In this document: positions 1 through 5,070 of the stretch, one piece after another
Numbering within the stretch: the first letter of the stretch is position 1
Layout: the number at the start of each line of letters is the position of its first letter
Assembly (NCBI GenBank): GCA_937877765.1
Contig: CALGBN010000464.1
Coordinates: forward strand, 1-6,067
Length of the DNA stretch: 6,067 nt
From: Candidatus Bathyarchaeota archaeon
GTDB lineage: Archaea; Thermoproteota; Bathyarchaeia; TCS64
Reading direction: 5' to 3'
The notes under the pieces: generated by a model
Databases searched by the model: none
What the model was told of the DNA's origin: nothing
The model's input: only the letters and a program-made list of their open reading frames with translations
Made by a program: the position numbers and the translations under genes

Positions 1-68
1 TGATACGGCGACCACCGAGATCTACACCGTCTAATTCGTCGGCAGCGTCAGATGTGTATAAGAGACAG
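1..68 (+). other. Illumina Nextera adapter (P5 + i5 index + transposon mosaic end), not genomic
   Basis: Seen directly: 1-27 is the P5 flow-cell sequence lacking its first two bases, 28-35 is an 8-base index (CGTCTAAT), 36-49 is the Nextera read-1 linker, and 50-68 is the 19-bp Tn5 mosaic end (AGATGTGTATAAGAGACAG). Genomic DNA begins at 69. This stretch is library-preparation sequence that was not trimmed before assembly. The transposon end is synthetic and should not be annotated as a mobile element. From memory the index matches a standard Nextera XT i5 barcode. Confidence 0.99.
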
Positions 69-93
69 GTATAAATGATTCGGAATAGACAAA

Positions 94-156
94 ATCTTAC
101 GGTTTCTCTATTTCTGGCTCGGTTTTTTCGATATAATAGTTAGGTTTTCGTAAGAT
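94..156. repeat. Inverted repeat, 8-bp arms
   Basis: ATCTTACG at 94-101 is the exact reverse complement of CGTAAGAT at 149-156, with a 47-base T-rich spacer. The long spacer makes a stable hairpin unlikely. A spaced protein-binding pair or chance are both possible. Confidence 0.3.
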
Positions 157-241
157 CAACGAAAAACACATGACAAAACATTAAGCATCATACAAAAAAC
201 CAGTAAAAACCAAACGAAACTCCGAAAAAAATCTGCGGCGG

Positions 242-280
242 AAAAACGTATAGATTCAACGCTTCGTGGAGTACGTTTTT
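242..280. repeat. Inverted repeat, 9-bp arms, terminator-like on either strand
   Basis: AAAAACGTA at 242-250 pairs perfectly with TACGTTTTT at 272-280 around a 21-base loop, which itself holds a 3-bp ACG/CGT mini-stem at 259-267. Because the arms end in A5/T5, the transcript from either strand would end the stem in five U residues. It lies about 90 bases beyond the UPF0371 stop codon and could be a back-up terminator. It could also be a small structured element of unknown role. Confidence 0.35.
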
Positions 281-320
281 GTATACATTTAGATCAAAAC
301 AAAGACGTTTTAGGGTTGAT

Positions 321-362
321 AAACGAAAAAACAAGGGTATTTGCGGCTACGCCGCGTTACCC
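321..362 (-). terminator. Intrinsic-type terminator of the UPF0371 gene
   Basis: Read on the minus strand just after the TAA stop (370-372) there is a hairpin. The outer arms are GGGTA (362-358) and TACCC (339-335), and the inner arms are GCGGC (355-351) and GCCGC (347-343) around a GTA loop, with a small asymmetric internal bulge. It is followed directly by TTGT6CGTTT (334-321). A GC stem followed by a U tract is the classical factor-independent layout, and archaeal RNA polymerase also stops at U tracts. The G run beside the stop could let the outer arm slip its pairing. Confidence 0.55.
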
Positions 363-369
363 CCCCCCC

Positions 370-1896
370 TTAGTTGTTGATCAGTTCTGGTAGCTTTGCA
401 TCAGTGGTGATATACAGGTTAAGCTCCTTGAGAGGTTTTTCGCAACCCGGGTCCATTAGGTGGGTGCTGTGCATCTCACAGTGTTCGAGCTGATGTAATG
501 CCTTGATACACTCAGTTGCATTAGGGTTGAACACAGCGCTAACAGCCAAGGCATCCAGTACTTCTCTTACATCTAGCGTTTGGTCTGGGTTGTTCATTTG
601 TGCTTTGAGCCGCATAATACTCTCAATGATGATTGGGCTTAGCACATCAATCTCATCGGGTATGCCTGCGAGAATCTTTACTGCGTTTAGTAACGCTGCT
701 GATTCGCTGTGAAGAGTCTTACTTAGTTTACCCGAAACAATAACCGGAGTCTCTTTTTGCCATATCTCTATGGCTGCCCCTGTGTAGAGGCCATTGTTTC
801 CTTTTGACGGGTCGCTCTTTGATTCGTTCATGGCGTTGTTTGCTGCTACAGCTACTTTCCTGTCTGATGGAGTCACGTCTACCCTTTTCATTATCCTGTC
901 CATTCGTTCTAGAGTATCATAGGTGGTGTTTCCCTCAACAAACTCACGTTTATATTGATAGTAGCGTCTGGTGATTTCTTGTTTACTGGCTTCTCTGCAC
1001 ACCTCATCATCTATGATGCCTTGGTTAGCCATGTTTACCCCCATGTCTGTGGGGGACTTGATCTCAGTCATGGGGTCCCCGGGGGGTACCATCTTCTCTA
1101 TGATGCGCTTCATTATAGCGAAGTTCTCAACGTCCCGGTTATAGTTGGTAGACTCTACCCCATAGGCTTTCTTGTGCCAAGGATCAACACAGTTATAGTC
1201 ACCAAGATCAGCTGTTGCAGCCTCATACGCCACATTTACAGGGTGTTCAACAGGCAAGTCCCAGATGGGAAATGTCTCGAATTTAGCGAAACCACTCATA
1301 ACCCCATTGTTTCTGTCATGATAAAGTTGGCTCATGGCAAAACTCATCTTGCCACTGCCGGGGCCAGGTGCAGTTATTACAATTATCTTCTTTGTGGTGG
1401 GTACGTGGTCTGATTTCCCGTAGCCTTCGTTGCTGACAACTTTGTCTATATCATCGAGATAATTGTCCAACTCGTAGCCATAGTAGACCTTGATGTCCCT
1501 GTTTTCCAGTCGTTGTTTGAATTTCTCAGCAGCCTTTTCCCCATTATACCTGTTGATGACGACAGCTGATACGTCCAGTCCCAGCAGTCTGAGATCGTTG
1601 ATGTCTTTGAGTATCTGATCCTCATAGGTTAATCCAAAGTCTCGGCGTATCTTTCGTCCTTCGATGTCTTTGGCGCTGATGCAGTGGACTATCTCAAGGT
1701 CGTCTCCGAGTTTTCTGAGCATCTGTATCTTGGTGTCTAGTTTGAATCCGGGGAGTACTCTTGATGCGTGGTGGTCGTATCGTAGTTTGCCTCCGAACTC
1801 TAGGTAGAGTTTGTCATAGTGGCTTACTCTTTCTAGTATTCGTTTGATCTGCGCTTCAAGATATTTGTCCGTGTCAAAGCCAATTTGTCGATTCAC
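370..1896 (-). CDS. UPF0371 / DUF1846 family protein, function unknown
   Basis: A full-length 508-residue protein recognised as the UPF0371 (DUF1846) family, normally about 500 residues and best known in Firmicutes and Actinobacteria. Diagnostic stretches as I remember them are KLYLEFGGKL near residue 30, HASRVLPGF at 43-51, ISAKDIEGRKIR near 73-84, a P-loop-like APGPGSGK at 176-183, AKFETFPIW at 204-212, HPVNVAYEAATADL at 218-231, NYNRDVE at 251-257 and CEMHSTHL near the C-terminus (473-480). The glycine-rich motif suggests nucleotide or phosphate binding, but no biochemical role is established. Old 'ATP-dependent Zn protease' labels rest on no evidence, and I see no HExxH. No signal peptide or membrane helix is visible. 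The start is GTG: an in-frame TGA lies seven codons upstream, GGAG at 1904-1907 is seven bases from the GTG, and the N-terminus matches the family. The gene lies 88 bases behind the phosphoglycerate mutase, apparently with its own promoter and terminator. Confidence 0.9.
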   Translation of the reverse strand: MNRQIGFDTDKYLEAQIKRILERVSHYDKLYLEFGGKLRYDHHASRVLPGFKLDTKIQMLRKLGDDLEIVHCISAKDIEGRKIRRDFGLTYEDQILKDINDLRLLGLDVSAVVINRYNGEKAAEKFKQRLENRDIKVYYGYELDNYLDDIDKVVSNEGYGKSDHVPTTKKIIVITAPGPGSGKMSFAMSQLYHDRNNGVMSGFAKFETFPIWDLPVEHPVNVAYEAATADLGDYNCVDPWHKKAYGVESTNYNRDVENFAIMKRIIEKMVPPGDPMTEIKSPTDMGVNMANQGIIDDEVCREASKQEITRRYYQYKREFVEGNTTYDTLERMDRIMKRVDVTPSDRKVAVAANNAMNESKSDPSKGNNGLYTGAAIEIWQKETPVIVSGKLSKTLHSESAALLNAVKILAGIPDEIDVLSPIIIESIMRLKAQMNNPDQTLDVREVLDALAVSAVFNPNATECIKALHQLEHCEMHSTHLMDPGCEKPLKELNLYITTDAKLPELINN

Positions 1897-1941
1897 CGTG
1901 TTTCTCCATCCACATCAAAGACTCCAAATTCATATAGAGCC

Positions 1942-1947
1942 TTATAA
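1942..1947 (-). promoter_or_regulatory. Candidate TATA box for the UPF0371 gene
   Basis: TTATAA on the minus strand, centred about 49 bases before the GTG start. The archaeal spacing of about 26 bases would place the start site near 1919, leaving a short leader that contains the GGAG Shine-Dalgarno at 1904-1907. A second AT-rich candidate (CTATATG, 1937-1931) is nearer but would put the transcript start right at the GGAG. This is inferred from spacing only. Confidence 0.35.
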
Positions 1948-1953
1948 TGGACG

Positions 1954-1959
1954 AAAAAA
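1954..1959 (-). terminator. Oligo-T tract, possible terminator of phosphoglycerate mutase
   Basis: Six consecutive T residues on the minus strand, 25-30 bases past the TAG stop (1985-1987) and without a clear stem before them. Archaeal polymerase can terminate at such tracts alone. The support is weak. Confidence 0.25.
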
Positions 1960-1984
1960 GGGCATAAGTTGTGTATAAAATCTT

Positions 1985-3532
1985 CTAACCGAGCAGACTC
2001 TGCCCAGTCATCTCATCAGGCTTCTTAATATCCATCAAACCAAGGATAGTAGGAGCTATACTGCTCAGCCCCATACCTTCTCTAAGCTCAATATCTAGGA
2101 GTGCAGTTTCATCTGAGATCATAATGAATGGTACTGGATTCAATCCGTGACTTGGATTAGGTGAGCCATCAGGGTAAAACATGGACTCAATATTACCATG
2201 ATCCCCTGTAACTAGACTAACATAGCCTCTCTGAAGCCCAGCGTCAACAACACGTCCAACACACTCATCTACCACAGCAGCAGCCCTGACCCCGGCTTCA
2301 AAATTTGCGCTATGCCCCACAAGATCACAGTTAGCATAATTCACCAATATGAAACCATAATAGTCTCGCTCTATCTCGTGCACTAGGTTTTCTGTGATCT
2401 TGTATGCGCTCATCTCAGGTTGATCTTCGTAGCTGGGAACTTTGGGACTGGGTACAAGAATCCTATCCTCACCGTGGTAGAGTGTTTCTATTTGGCTGTT
2501 GAAGAAGAATGTTACATGAGCGTATTTCTCGGTCTCAGCTATACGTAGCTGTTTAATGTTATTCTTGGATAGCACGGATGCTAAATTGTTTTCTACGGTA
2601 TGCTGTCTGAAGACAACGGGTAAATCTAGCTCTTGATCATATACACTCATGCAGACAAAGAAAATATCAGGTATTTTTTCTCTTTTAAAGCCCTTAAAAT
2701 CATCCTGAGTCAATGCATATGTAAGTTGACGCGCCCTATCGCTGCGGAAATTCCAAAATATAAACGCATCACCATCATCAACAGTAGCCACTGGAGAACC
2801 CTCAGGGGTGACAAAGACAATTGGCTTGATGTAATAATCGGATAATTCAGGGTTAGACATGTACTGGTGTTCTAATGCCTCGAAGGGGTTTTGTTCCTCT
2901 ATACCAAAGCCTTGAGTGAGCAACTCATATGCAACCTTTGTACGATCCCAGTTTGTATCCCGGTCCATGGCATAATATCGCCCAATAAATGAAGCATATT
3001 TTCCAACACCTTTAGCGTTCATCATGTGCTGAGTCTCGTATATGAAATCAATTGCACTACGCTCAGGCACGTCCCTGCCGTCAAGGAAACAGTGGACAAA
3101 AACATTCTCAAACTTGTTTCGTTTAGCAAGGTCAAATAATGCGTGGAGATGATGGGTTGTCCCATGAATCCCTTGGTCACTGAATAAACCGGCAAGATGC
3201 AGTTTACCACCAGTCTCTTCCAGATACTTGAAGAGATCTTTGAAGGCAGGCTTATCGTAGAAGCTACCATTGTCTATGGCTCTATTTATCTCCTCAAAGG
3301 GCTGCCATACGACCCTACCAGCTCCCATAGTAAGATGACCTGGTTCGCTTCCTCCTTGTGTTCCCTCTGGAAGACCCACGGCGTTTCCGGTACATTTCAA
3401 AGTAGTCCATGGGTACTCAGCCATGTATCTGTCGTTGTTTGGCGTATCTGCAATGTAAGCAGCATTTCCAATCGTCTCCTCAGTGTATCCCCAGCCATCC
3501 CTAACGACGAGAATGATTTTCCTTTGAGACAT
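1985..3532 (-). CDS. gpmI: 2,3-bisphosphoglycerate-independent phosphoglycerate mutase
   Basis: Interconverts 3-phosphoglycerate and 2-phosphoglycerate in cytosolic glycolysis/gluconeogenesis, using two Mn ions and a phosphoserine intermediate. At 515 residues it is the long alkaline-phosphatase-superfamily form, not the shorter ApgM that many archaea use. Active-site residues seen are D12 (RDGWG), the nucleophile S62 (GGSEPGH), H123 (SDQGIH), R153/D154 (DGRD), R185 and R191 (GRYYAMDRD), R263/R266 (FRSDRAR), K336 (ETEKYAH), D403/H407 (DLVGH), D444/H445 (TGDHGN) and H462 (SHGLNPVP). The full metal and phosphate set is therefore present and activity is expected. Motif spellings are unusual: GGSEPGH where bacteria have GNSEVGH, and SHGLNPVP where they have HTTNPVP. 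The start is ATG with no Shine-Dalgarno but with a TATA-like box 30 bases upstream, suggesting a leaderless message. A small membrane-protein gene ends 39 bases upstream on the same strand. Confidence 0.96.
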   Translation of the reverse strand: MSQRKIILVVRDGWGYTEETIGNAAYIADTPNNDRYMAEYPWTTLKCTGNAVGLPEGTQGGSEPGHLTMGAGRVVWQPFEEINRAIDNGSFYDKPAFKDLFKYLEETGGKLHLAGLFSDQGIHGTTHHLHALFDLAKRNKFENVFVHCFLDGRDVPERSAIDFIYETQHMMNAKGVGKYASFIGRYYAMDRDTNWDRTKVAYELLTQGFGIEEQNPFEALEHQYMSNPELSDYYIKPIVFVTPEGSPVATVDDGDAFIFWNFRSDRARQLTYALTQDDFKGFKREKIPDIFFVCMSVYDQELDLPVVFRQHTVENNLASVLSKNNIKQLRIAETEKYAHVTFFFNSQIETLYHGEDRILVPSPKVPSYEDQPEMSAYKITENLVHEIERDYYGFILVNYANCDLVGHSANFEAGVRAAAVVDECVGRVVDAGLQRGYVSLVTGDHGNIESMFYPDGSPNPSHGLNPVPFIMISDETALLDIELREGMGLSSIAPTILGLMDIKKPDEMTGQSLLG

Positions 3533-3557
3533 ATATGCTCTGAATAATCCAATGAGC

Positions 3558-3565
3558 GTTTAAAA
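3558..3565 (-). promoter_or_regulatory. TATA-like box for phosphoglycerate mutase
   Basis: TTTTAAAC on the minus strand, centred about 30 bases before the ATG at 3532, in the 39-base gap after the small membrane-protein gene. The expected transcription start (about 26 bases downstream) falls within a few bases of the ATG. With no Shine-Dalgarno visible, a leaderless transcript is likely. It would let the gene be transcribed apart from its upstream neighbour. Confidence 0.45.
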
Positions 3566-3571
3566 CTGGTG

Positions 3572-3793
3572 CTATCGTCTCAGGTAACTCAAGATTATGG
3601 ACAATAAGGATAATATAATTAGCAGTGGACTTGTCGCGAAATAAAAGCCATCACGCTTGTAAACCCATAGAATCCACCAAGGCACATGATCAAGCGATGG
3701 AAATATTCGCGTTAGATATGGTAAGGCGACGAACAAGACTCCAAGTATGATTAGCATCCAGCCGAGGCTTGTGAAAGGACTGTAATTATCCAT
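3572..3793 (-). CDS. Small two-helix membrane protein, DUF2905-like
   Basis: 73 residues with two hydrophobic segments (about 10-28 and 51-70) separated by a loop with aromatic and charged residues (VPWWILWVYKRDGF, 37-50), ending in a basic tail (LRR). It is probably an integral membrane protein with both helices spanning the bilayer. The arrangement LGxxLIxLG in helix 1 and KRDGFYFATSPLLIILS entering helix 2 resembles DUF2905, a small family with an R-x-x-FYFP-type motif before its second helix. No function is known. The ATG lies about 32 bases from an AT-rich TATA candidate and has no good Shine-Dalgarno. It ends 39 bases before phosphoglycerate mutase on the same strand and could be co-transcribed with it. 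A coding gene is favoured by a clean two-helix pattern filling the whole frame. The family call is by memory of motif shape and is moderate. Confidence 0.7.
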   Translation of the reverse strand: MDNYSPFTSLGWMLIILGVLFVALPYLTRIFPSLDHVPWWILWVYKRDGFYFATSPLLIILSLLSIILSYLRR

Positions 3794-3818
3794 CCCTAGA
3801 ATATTCCTGTACTAGCGT

Positions 3819-3830
3819 AAATGTTTTAAC
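3819..3830. promoter_or_regulatory. Shared AT-rich core of the divergent membrane-protein / adk promoter
   Basis: The 74-base gap 3794-3867 separates two divergent genes. Its most TATA-like stretch is AAATGTTTTAAC. On the minus strand it reads GTTAAAACATTT, centred about 32 bases from the membrane-protein ATG, which fits a leaderless start. On the plus strand its centre is about 43 bases from the adk TTG, giving a leader of roughly 17 bases that includes the GAGGG at 3857-3861. One or two overlapping TATA boxes may serve both genes. The evidence is spacing only. Confidence 0.35.
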
Positions 3831-3856
3831 AACATAGGTAGGCAAAGAAACGGACC

Positions 3857-3861
3857 GAGGG
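3857..3861 (+). promoter_or_regulatory. Shine-Dalgarno deciding the adk TTG start
   Basis: GAGGG sits six bases before TTG 3868. For the alternative ATG at 3880 it would be 18 bases away, which is too far. It therefore supports TTG as the true start. Confidence 0.65.
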
Positions 3862-3867
3862 ACAAGT

Positions 3868-4509
3868 TTGAGGATAGTAATGCTAGGACCACCCGGCTCA
3901 GGGAAAGGCACACGCGCCCACATCATCTCAGAACTATATGACCTACCAGTAATCACCACAGGAGACATGCTCAGAACCGCAGTAGCAGAAGGCACAGAAT
4001 GCGGCAAGATAGCAAAATCCTACATGGATAAGGGTGAACTGGTGCCCGATGATATCGTGAACGGCGTGGTAAGGGAAAGGTTCCAGAAACCCGATGTTGA
4101 GGATGGGTTCATACTTGATGGTTTTCCTCGGAGCAAGGGACAAGCTGACGCCCTCGACCAGATACTTGAAGATAATAACATAGAGCTTACACACGTAATC
4201 CTCGTAGTGCTTGATGACAAGGTGATCGTTGAACGTCTAAGCAAACGTCGAAGCTGCCCAAAGTGTGGAGAAATTTACCACCTTGAGTCCAAGCCACCCA
4301 AGAAGCAGGGCGTATGCGATGTCTGTGGAGCAGCATTGATCCAGCGTGATGACGATAAACCGGATGTTATCAAGCATAGGCTTGAGGTCTACGCTGAGCA
4401 GACGAAACCCCTCATAAAAAAATACCGGGATCAAGGATTGATCTTGGAGACCAGTGGAGTGATCCCCATGGATCAGCTTAGAGACCACTTGAAAGAATTA
4501 TTAGGCTAA
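3868..4509 (+). CDS. adk: Adenylate kinase, zinc-LID bacterial-type
   Basis: Catalyses ATP + AMP to 2 ADP in the cytoplasm, keeping adenylate pools balanced. The 213 residues match the usual long form (about 210-220). Seen in order: P-loop GPPGSGKGT at 7-15; AMP-site TTGDMLR at 30-36; AMP-binding DGFPR at 84-88; arginines ERLSKRR at 122-128 opening the LID; a zinc-binding LID with C130/C133 (CPKC) and C150/C153 (CDVC); R160 followed by acidic residues; and R171 (KHRLEVY). The start is TTG: the family N-terminus MRIVMLGPPG lies in frame from it, GAGGG is six bases upstream, and the internal ATG 3880 would remove the first beta strand. This is the bacterial/euryarchaeal monomeric type, unlike the trimeric AdkA of Sulfolobus and Methanococcus. 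It is transcribed alone on the plus strand, and its TAA stop overlaps the stop of the convergent adenosine-specific kinase gene. Confidence 0.96.
   Translation: MRIVMLGPPGSGKGTRAHIISELYDLPVITTGDMLRTAVAEGTECGKIAKSYMDKGELVPDDIVNGVVRERFQKPDVEDGFILDGFPRSKGQADALDQILEDNNIELTHVILVVLDDKVIVERLSKRRSCPKCGEIYHLESKPPKKQGVCDVCGAALIQRDDDKPDVIKHRLEVYAEQTKPLIKKYRDQGLILETSGVIPMDQLRDHLKELLG
4506..4509. other. Overlapping stop codons of convergent adk and the adenosine-specific kinase gene
   Basis: The four bases CTAA hold the adk stop TAA (4507-4509, plus) and the DUF355 stop TAG (complement of CTA, 4506-4508). Any 3' UTR of either transcript must be antisense to the other gene. Confidence 0.95.
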
Positions 4510-4988
4510 GTCTTGTAGCCTATCATTCTGAGGAAATCTTTTCGCCATTTGACGCCTTCCTCATCCTCCAAACCCTTGGGTTTGAAGCCATCAATGACCC
4601 CCATTATGCCTCTACCTTGATCAGTATCAGCTACCACAACCTGTAATGGGTTAGCAGTGGCTGCGATTATACTGCATATCTCGGGCACCGACTTCAACTG
4701 GTTCAACACATTAATCGGATAGGCGTCTTTGAGGACTATATTGAAGCTGTGTCCACAGCCTAGCTTCATAGCGTTCTCGGCTGCGACTTTTTTAAGCTCC
4801 TCATCGTTGCCGTCAAACCGTACCAGACATTCTCCCGATGCCTCACAGAAGGCTATACCGAATTTTATGCCTGCGGCACTGCTGACTAGTGCATCGTATA
4901 CGTCTTCTACTGTTTTGATGAAGTGGCTTTGCCCAAGAATAATATTTGATTCCTCAGGTATTGTCATCTCGACTATTTTAAGCTCCAT
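4506..4988 (-). CDS. Adenosine-specific kinase family protein (DUF355)
   Basis: 160 residues from ATG 4988, covering the whole Adenosine_kin (PF04008, formerly DUF355) family known from Pyrobaculum PAE2307. That protein was described structurally as an AMP/adenosine-binding trimer with a stably phosphorylated histidine. Conserved stretches seen are GQSHFIKTVEDVYDALV (19-35), KFGIAFCEASG (42-52), R57 and GNDEEL (60-65), GCGHSFNIVL (77-86), ATANPLQVVVADT (110-122) and GRGIMGVIDG (125-134). H22 and H80 are candidate phospho-histidines. The cellular role is not settled; nucleoside or AMP handling is plausible. A TTG nine bases upstream (4997) also lies in frame. I prefer the ATG because the family begins there and a TATA box centred about 32 bases upstream would give a leaderless message. 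It converges on adk with a four-base overlap. Confidence 0.92.
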   Translation of the reverse strand: MELKIVEMTIPEESNIILGQSHFIKTVEDVYDALVSSAAGIKFGIAFCEASGECLVRFDGNDEELKKVAAENAMKLGCGHSFNIVLKDAYPINVLNQLKSVPEICSIIAATANPLQVVVADTDQGRGIMGVIDGFKPKGLEDEEGVKWRKDFLRMIGYKT

Positions 4989-5015
4989 AACTCTCAAGAG
5001 GAATATTCGGAATCC

Positions 5016-5024
5016 TGTATAAAA
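5016..5024 (-). promoter_or_regulatory. TATA-like box for the adenosine-specific kinase gene
   Basis: TTTTATACA on the minus strand, centred about 32 bases before ATG 4988. An archaeal start site 26-27 bases downstream falls within about five bases of that ATG and near the alternative TTG at 4997. There is no clear Shine-Dalgarno, so a leaderless or nearly leaderless transcript is likely. Confidence 0.5.
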
Positions 5025-5045
5025 CGGGTTCCAAGGGGTACCACG

Positions 5046-5052
5046 TAAATAT
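5046..5052 (+). promoter_or_regulatory. TATA-like box for the methyltransferase gene
   Basis: TAAATAT centred near 5049. A start site about 26 bases downstream is at about 5075, almost exactly the second in-frame GTG (5074), which would make the message leaderless. It overlaps the left arm of the palindrome at 5050-5070. Confidence 0.4.
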
Positions 5053-5070
5053 CACAATTGATCTGTGATA
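5050..5070. promoter_or_regulatory. 21-bp palindrome at the methyltransferase start, possible operator
   Basis: TATCACA (5050-5056) and TGTGATA (5064-5070) are perfect 7-bp inverted arms around ATTGATC. It overlaps the TATA-like box and lies within about 25 bases of the likely start codon, where a dimeric helix-turn-helix regulator (for example Lrp/AsnC or MarR type) would block initiation. Seven-base arms with short spacers arise by chance a few times in a window this size, so the position is the main argument. Confidence 0.35.

Larger units (their letters stand above)
69..369. other. AT-rich gene-free region downstream of the UPF0371 gene
   Basis: About 300 bases with no credible gene on either strand; the longest open frames starting with ATG are about 22 codons or fewer. 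The stretch is visibly richer in A/T than the coding DNA. It holds many oligo-A tracts, read as oligo-T on the minus strand: 194-199, 205-209, 225-231, 242-246 and 326-331. It also holds two inverted repeats, an imperfect direct repeat (GATCAACGAAAAACACA at 154-170 and GATAAACGAAAAAACAA at 318-334) and a GC-rich hairpin next to the UPF0371 stop. Serial oligo-T tracts are typical of archaeal 3' termination zones, which is the simplest reading. No tRNA, box C/D RNA or riboswitch was recognised. Confidence 0.6.

Noticed and set aside
50..68. Tn5 mosaic end as a transposon terminus
   Set aside because: It is flanked by P5, an index and linker, so it is the synthetic tagmentation end, not a natural element.
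75..143. 22-codon plus-strand frame preceded by GTATAA
   Set aside because: Too short, with no Shine-Dalgarno and no recognisable protein; the TATA-like bases abut the adapter junction.
343..362. GC-rich hairpin as a CRISPR repeat or integron-type site
   Set aside because: It occurs once, next to a stop codon and a T tract; a terminator explains it better.
69..369. tRNA or other structured RNA gene in the gene-free stretch
   Set aside because: No cloverleaf, no T-loop consensus and no box C/D or H/ACA motifs could be found by eye.
955..1413. 152-codon plus-strand open frame
   Set aside because: Lies wholly antisense within the UPF0371 gene, with low-quality composition and no recognisable family; it is a shadow of the real reading frame.
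370..1896. ATP-dependent zinc protease annotation for the UPF0371 protein
   Set aside because: No HExxH or AAA+ modules are visible; the label is a legacy name without evidence.
3197..3547. 116-codon plus-strand open frame
   Set aside because: Antisense to the conserved N-terminal part of phosphoglycerate mutase, including the nucleophile loop; no family resemblance.
370..3793. The three minus-strand genes as a new functional operon
   Set aside because: Each gap contains a plausible promoter, one gap is 88 bases with a T tract, and the products have no shared pathway; nothing indicates a joint system.
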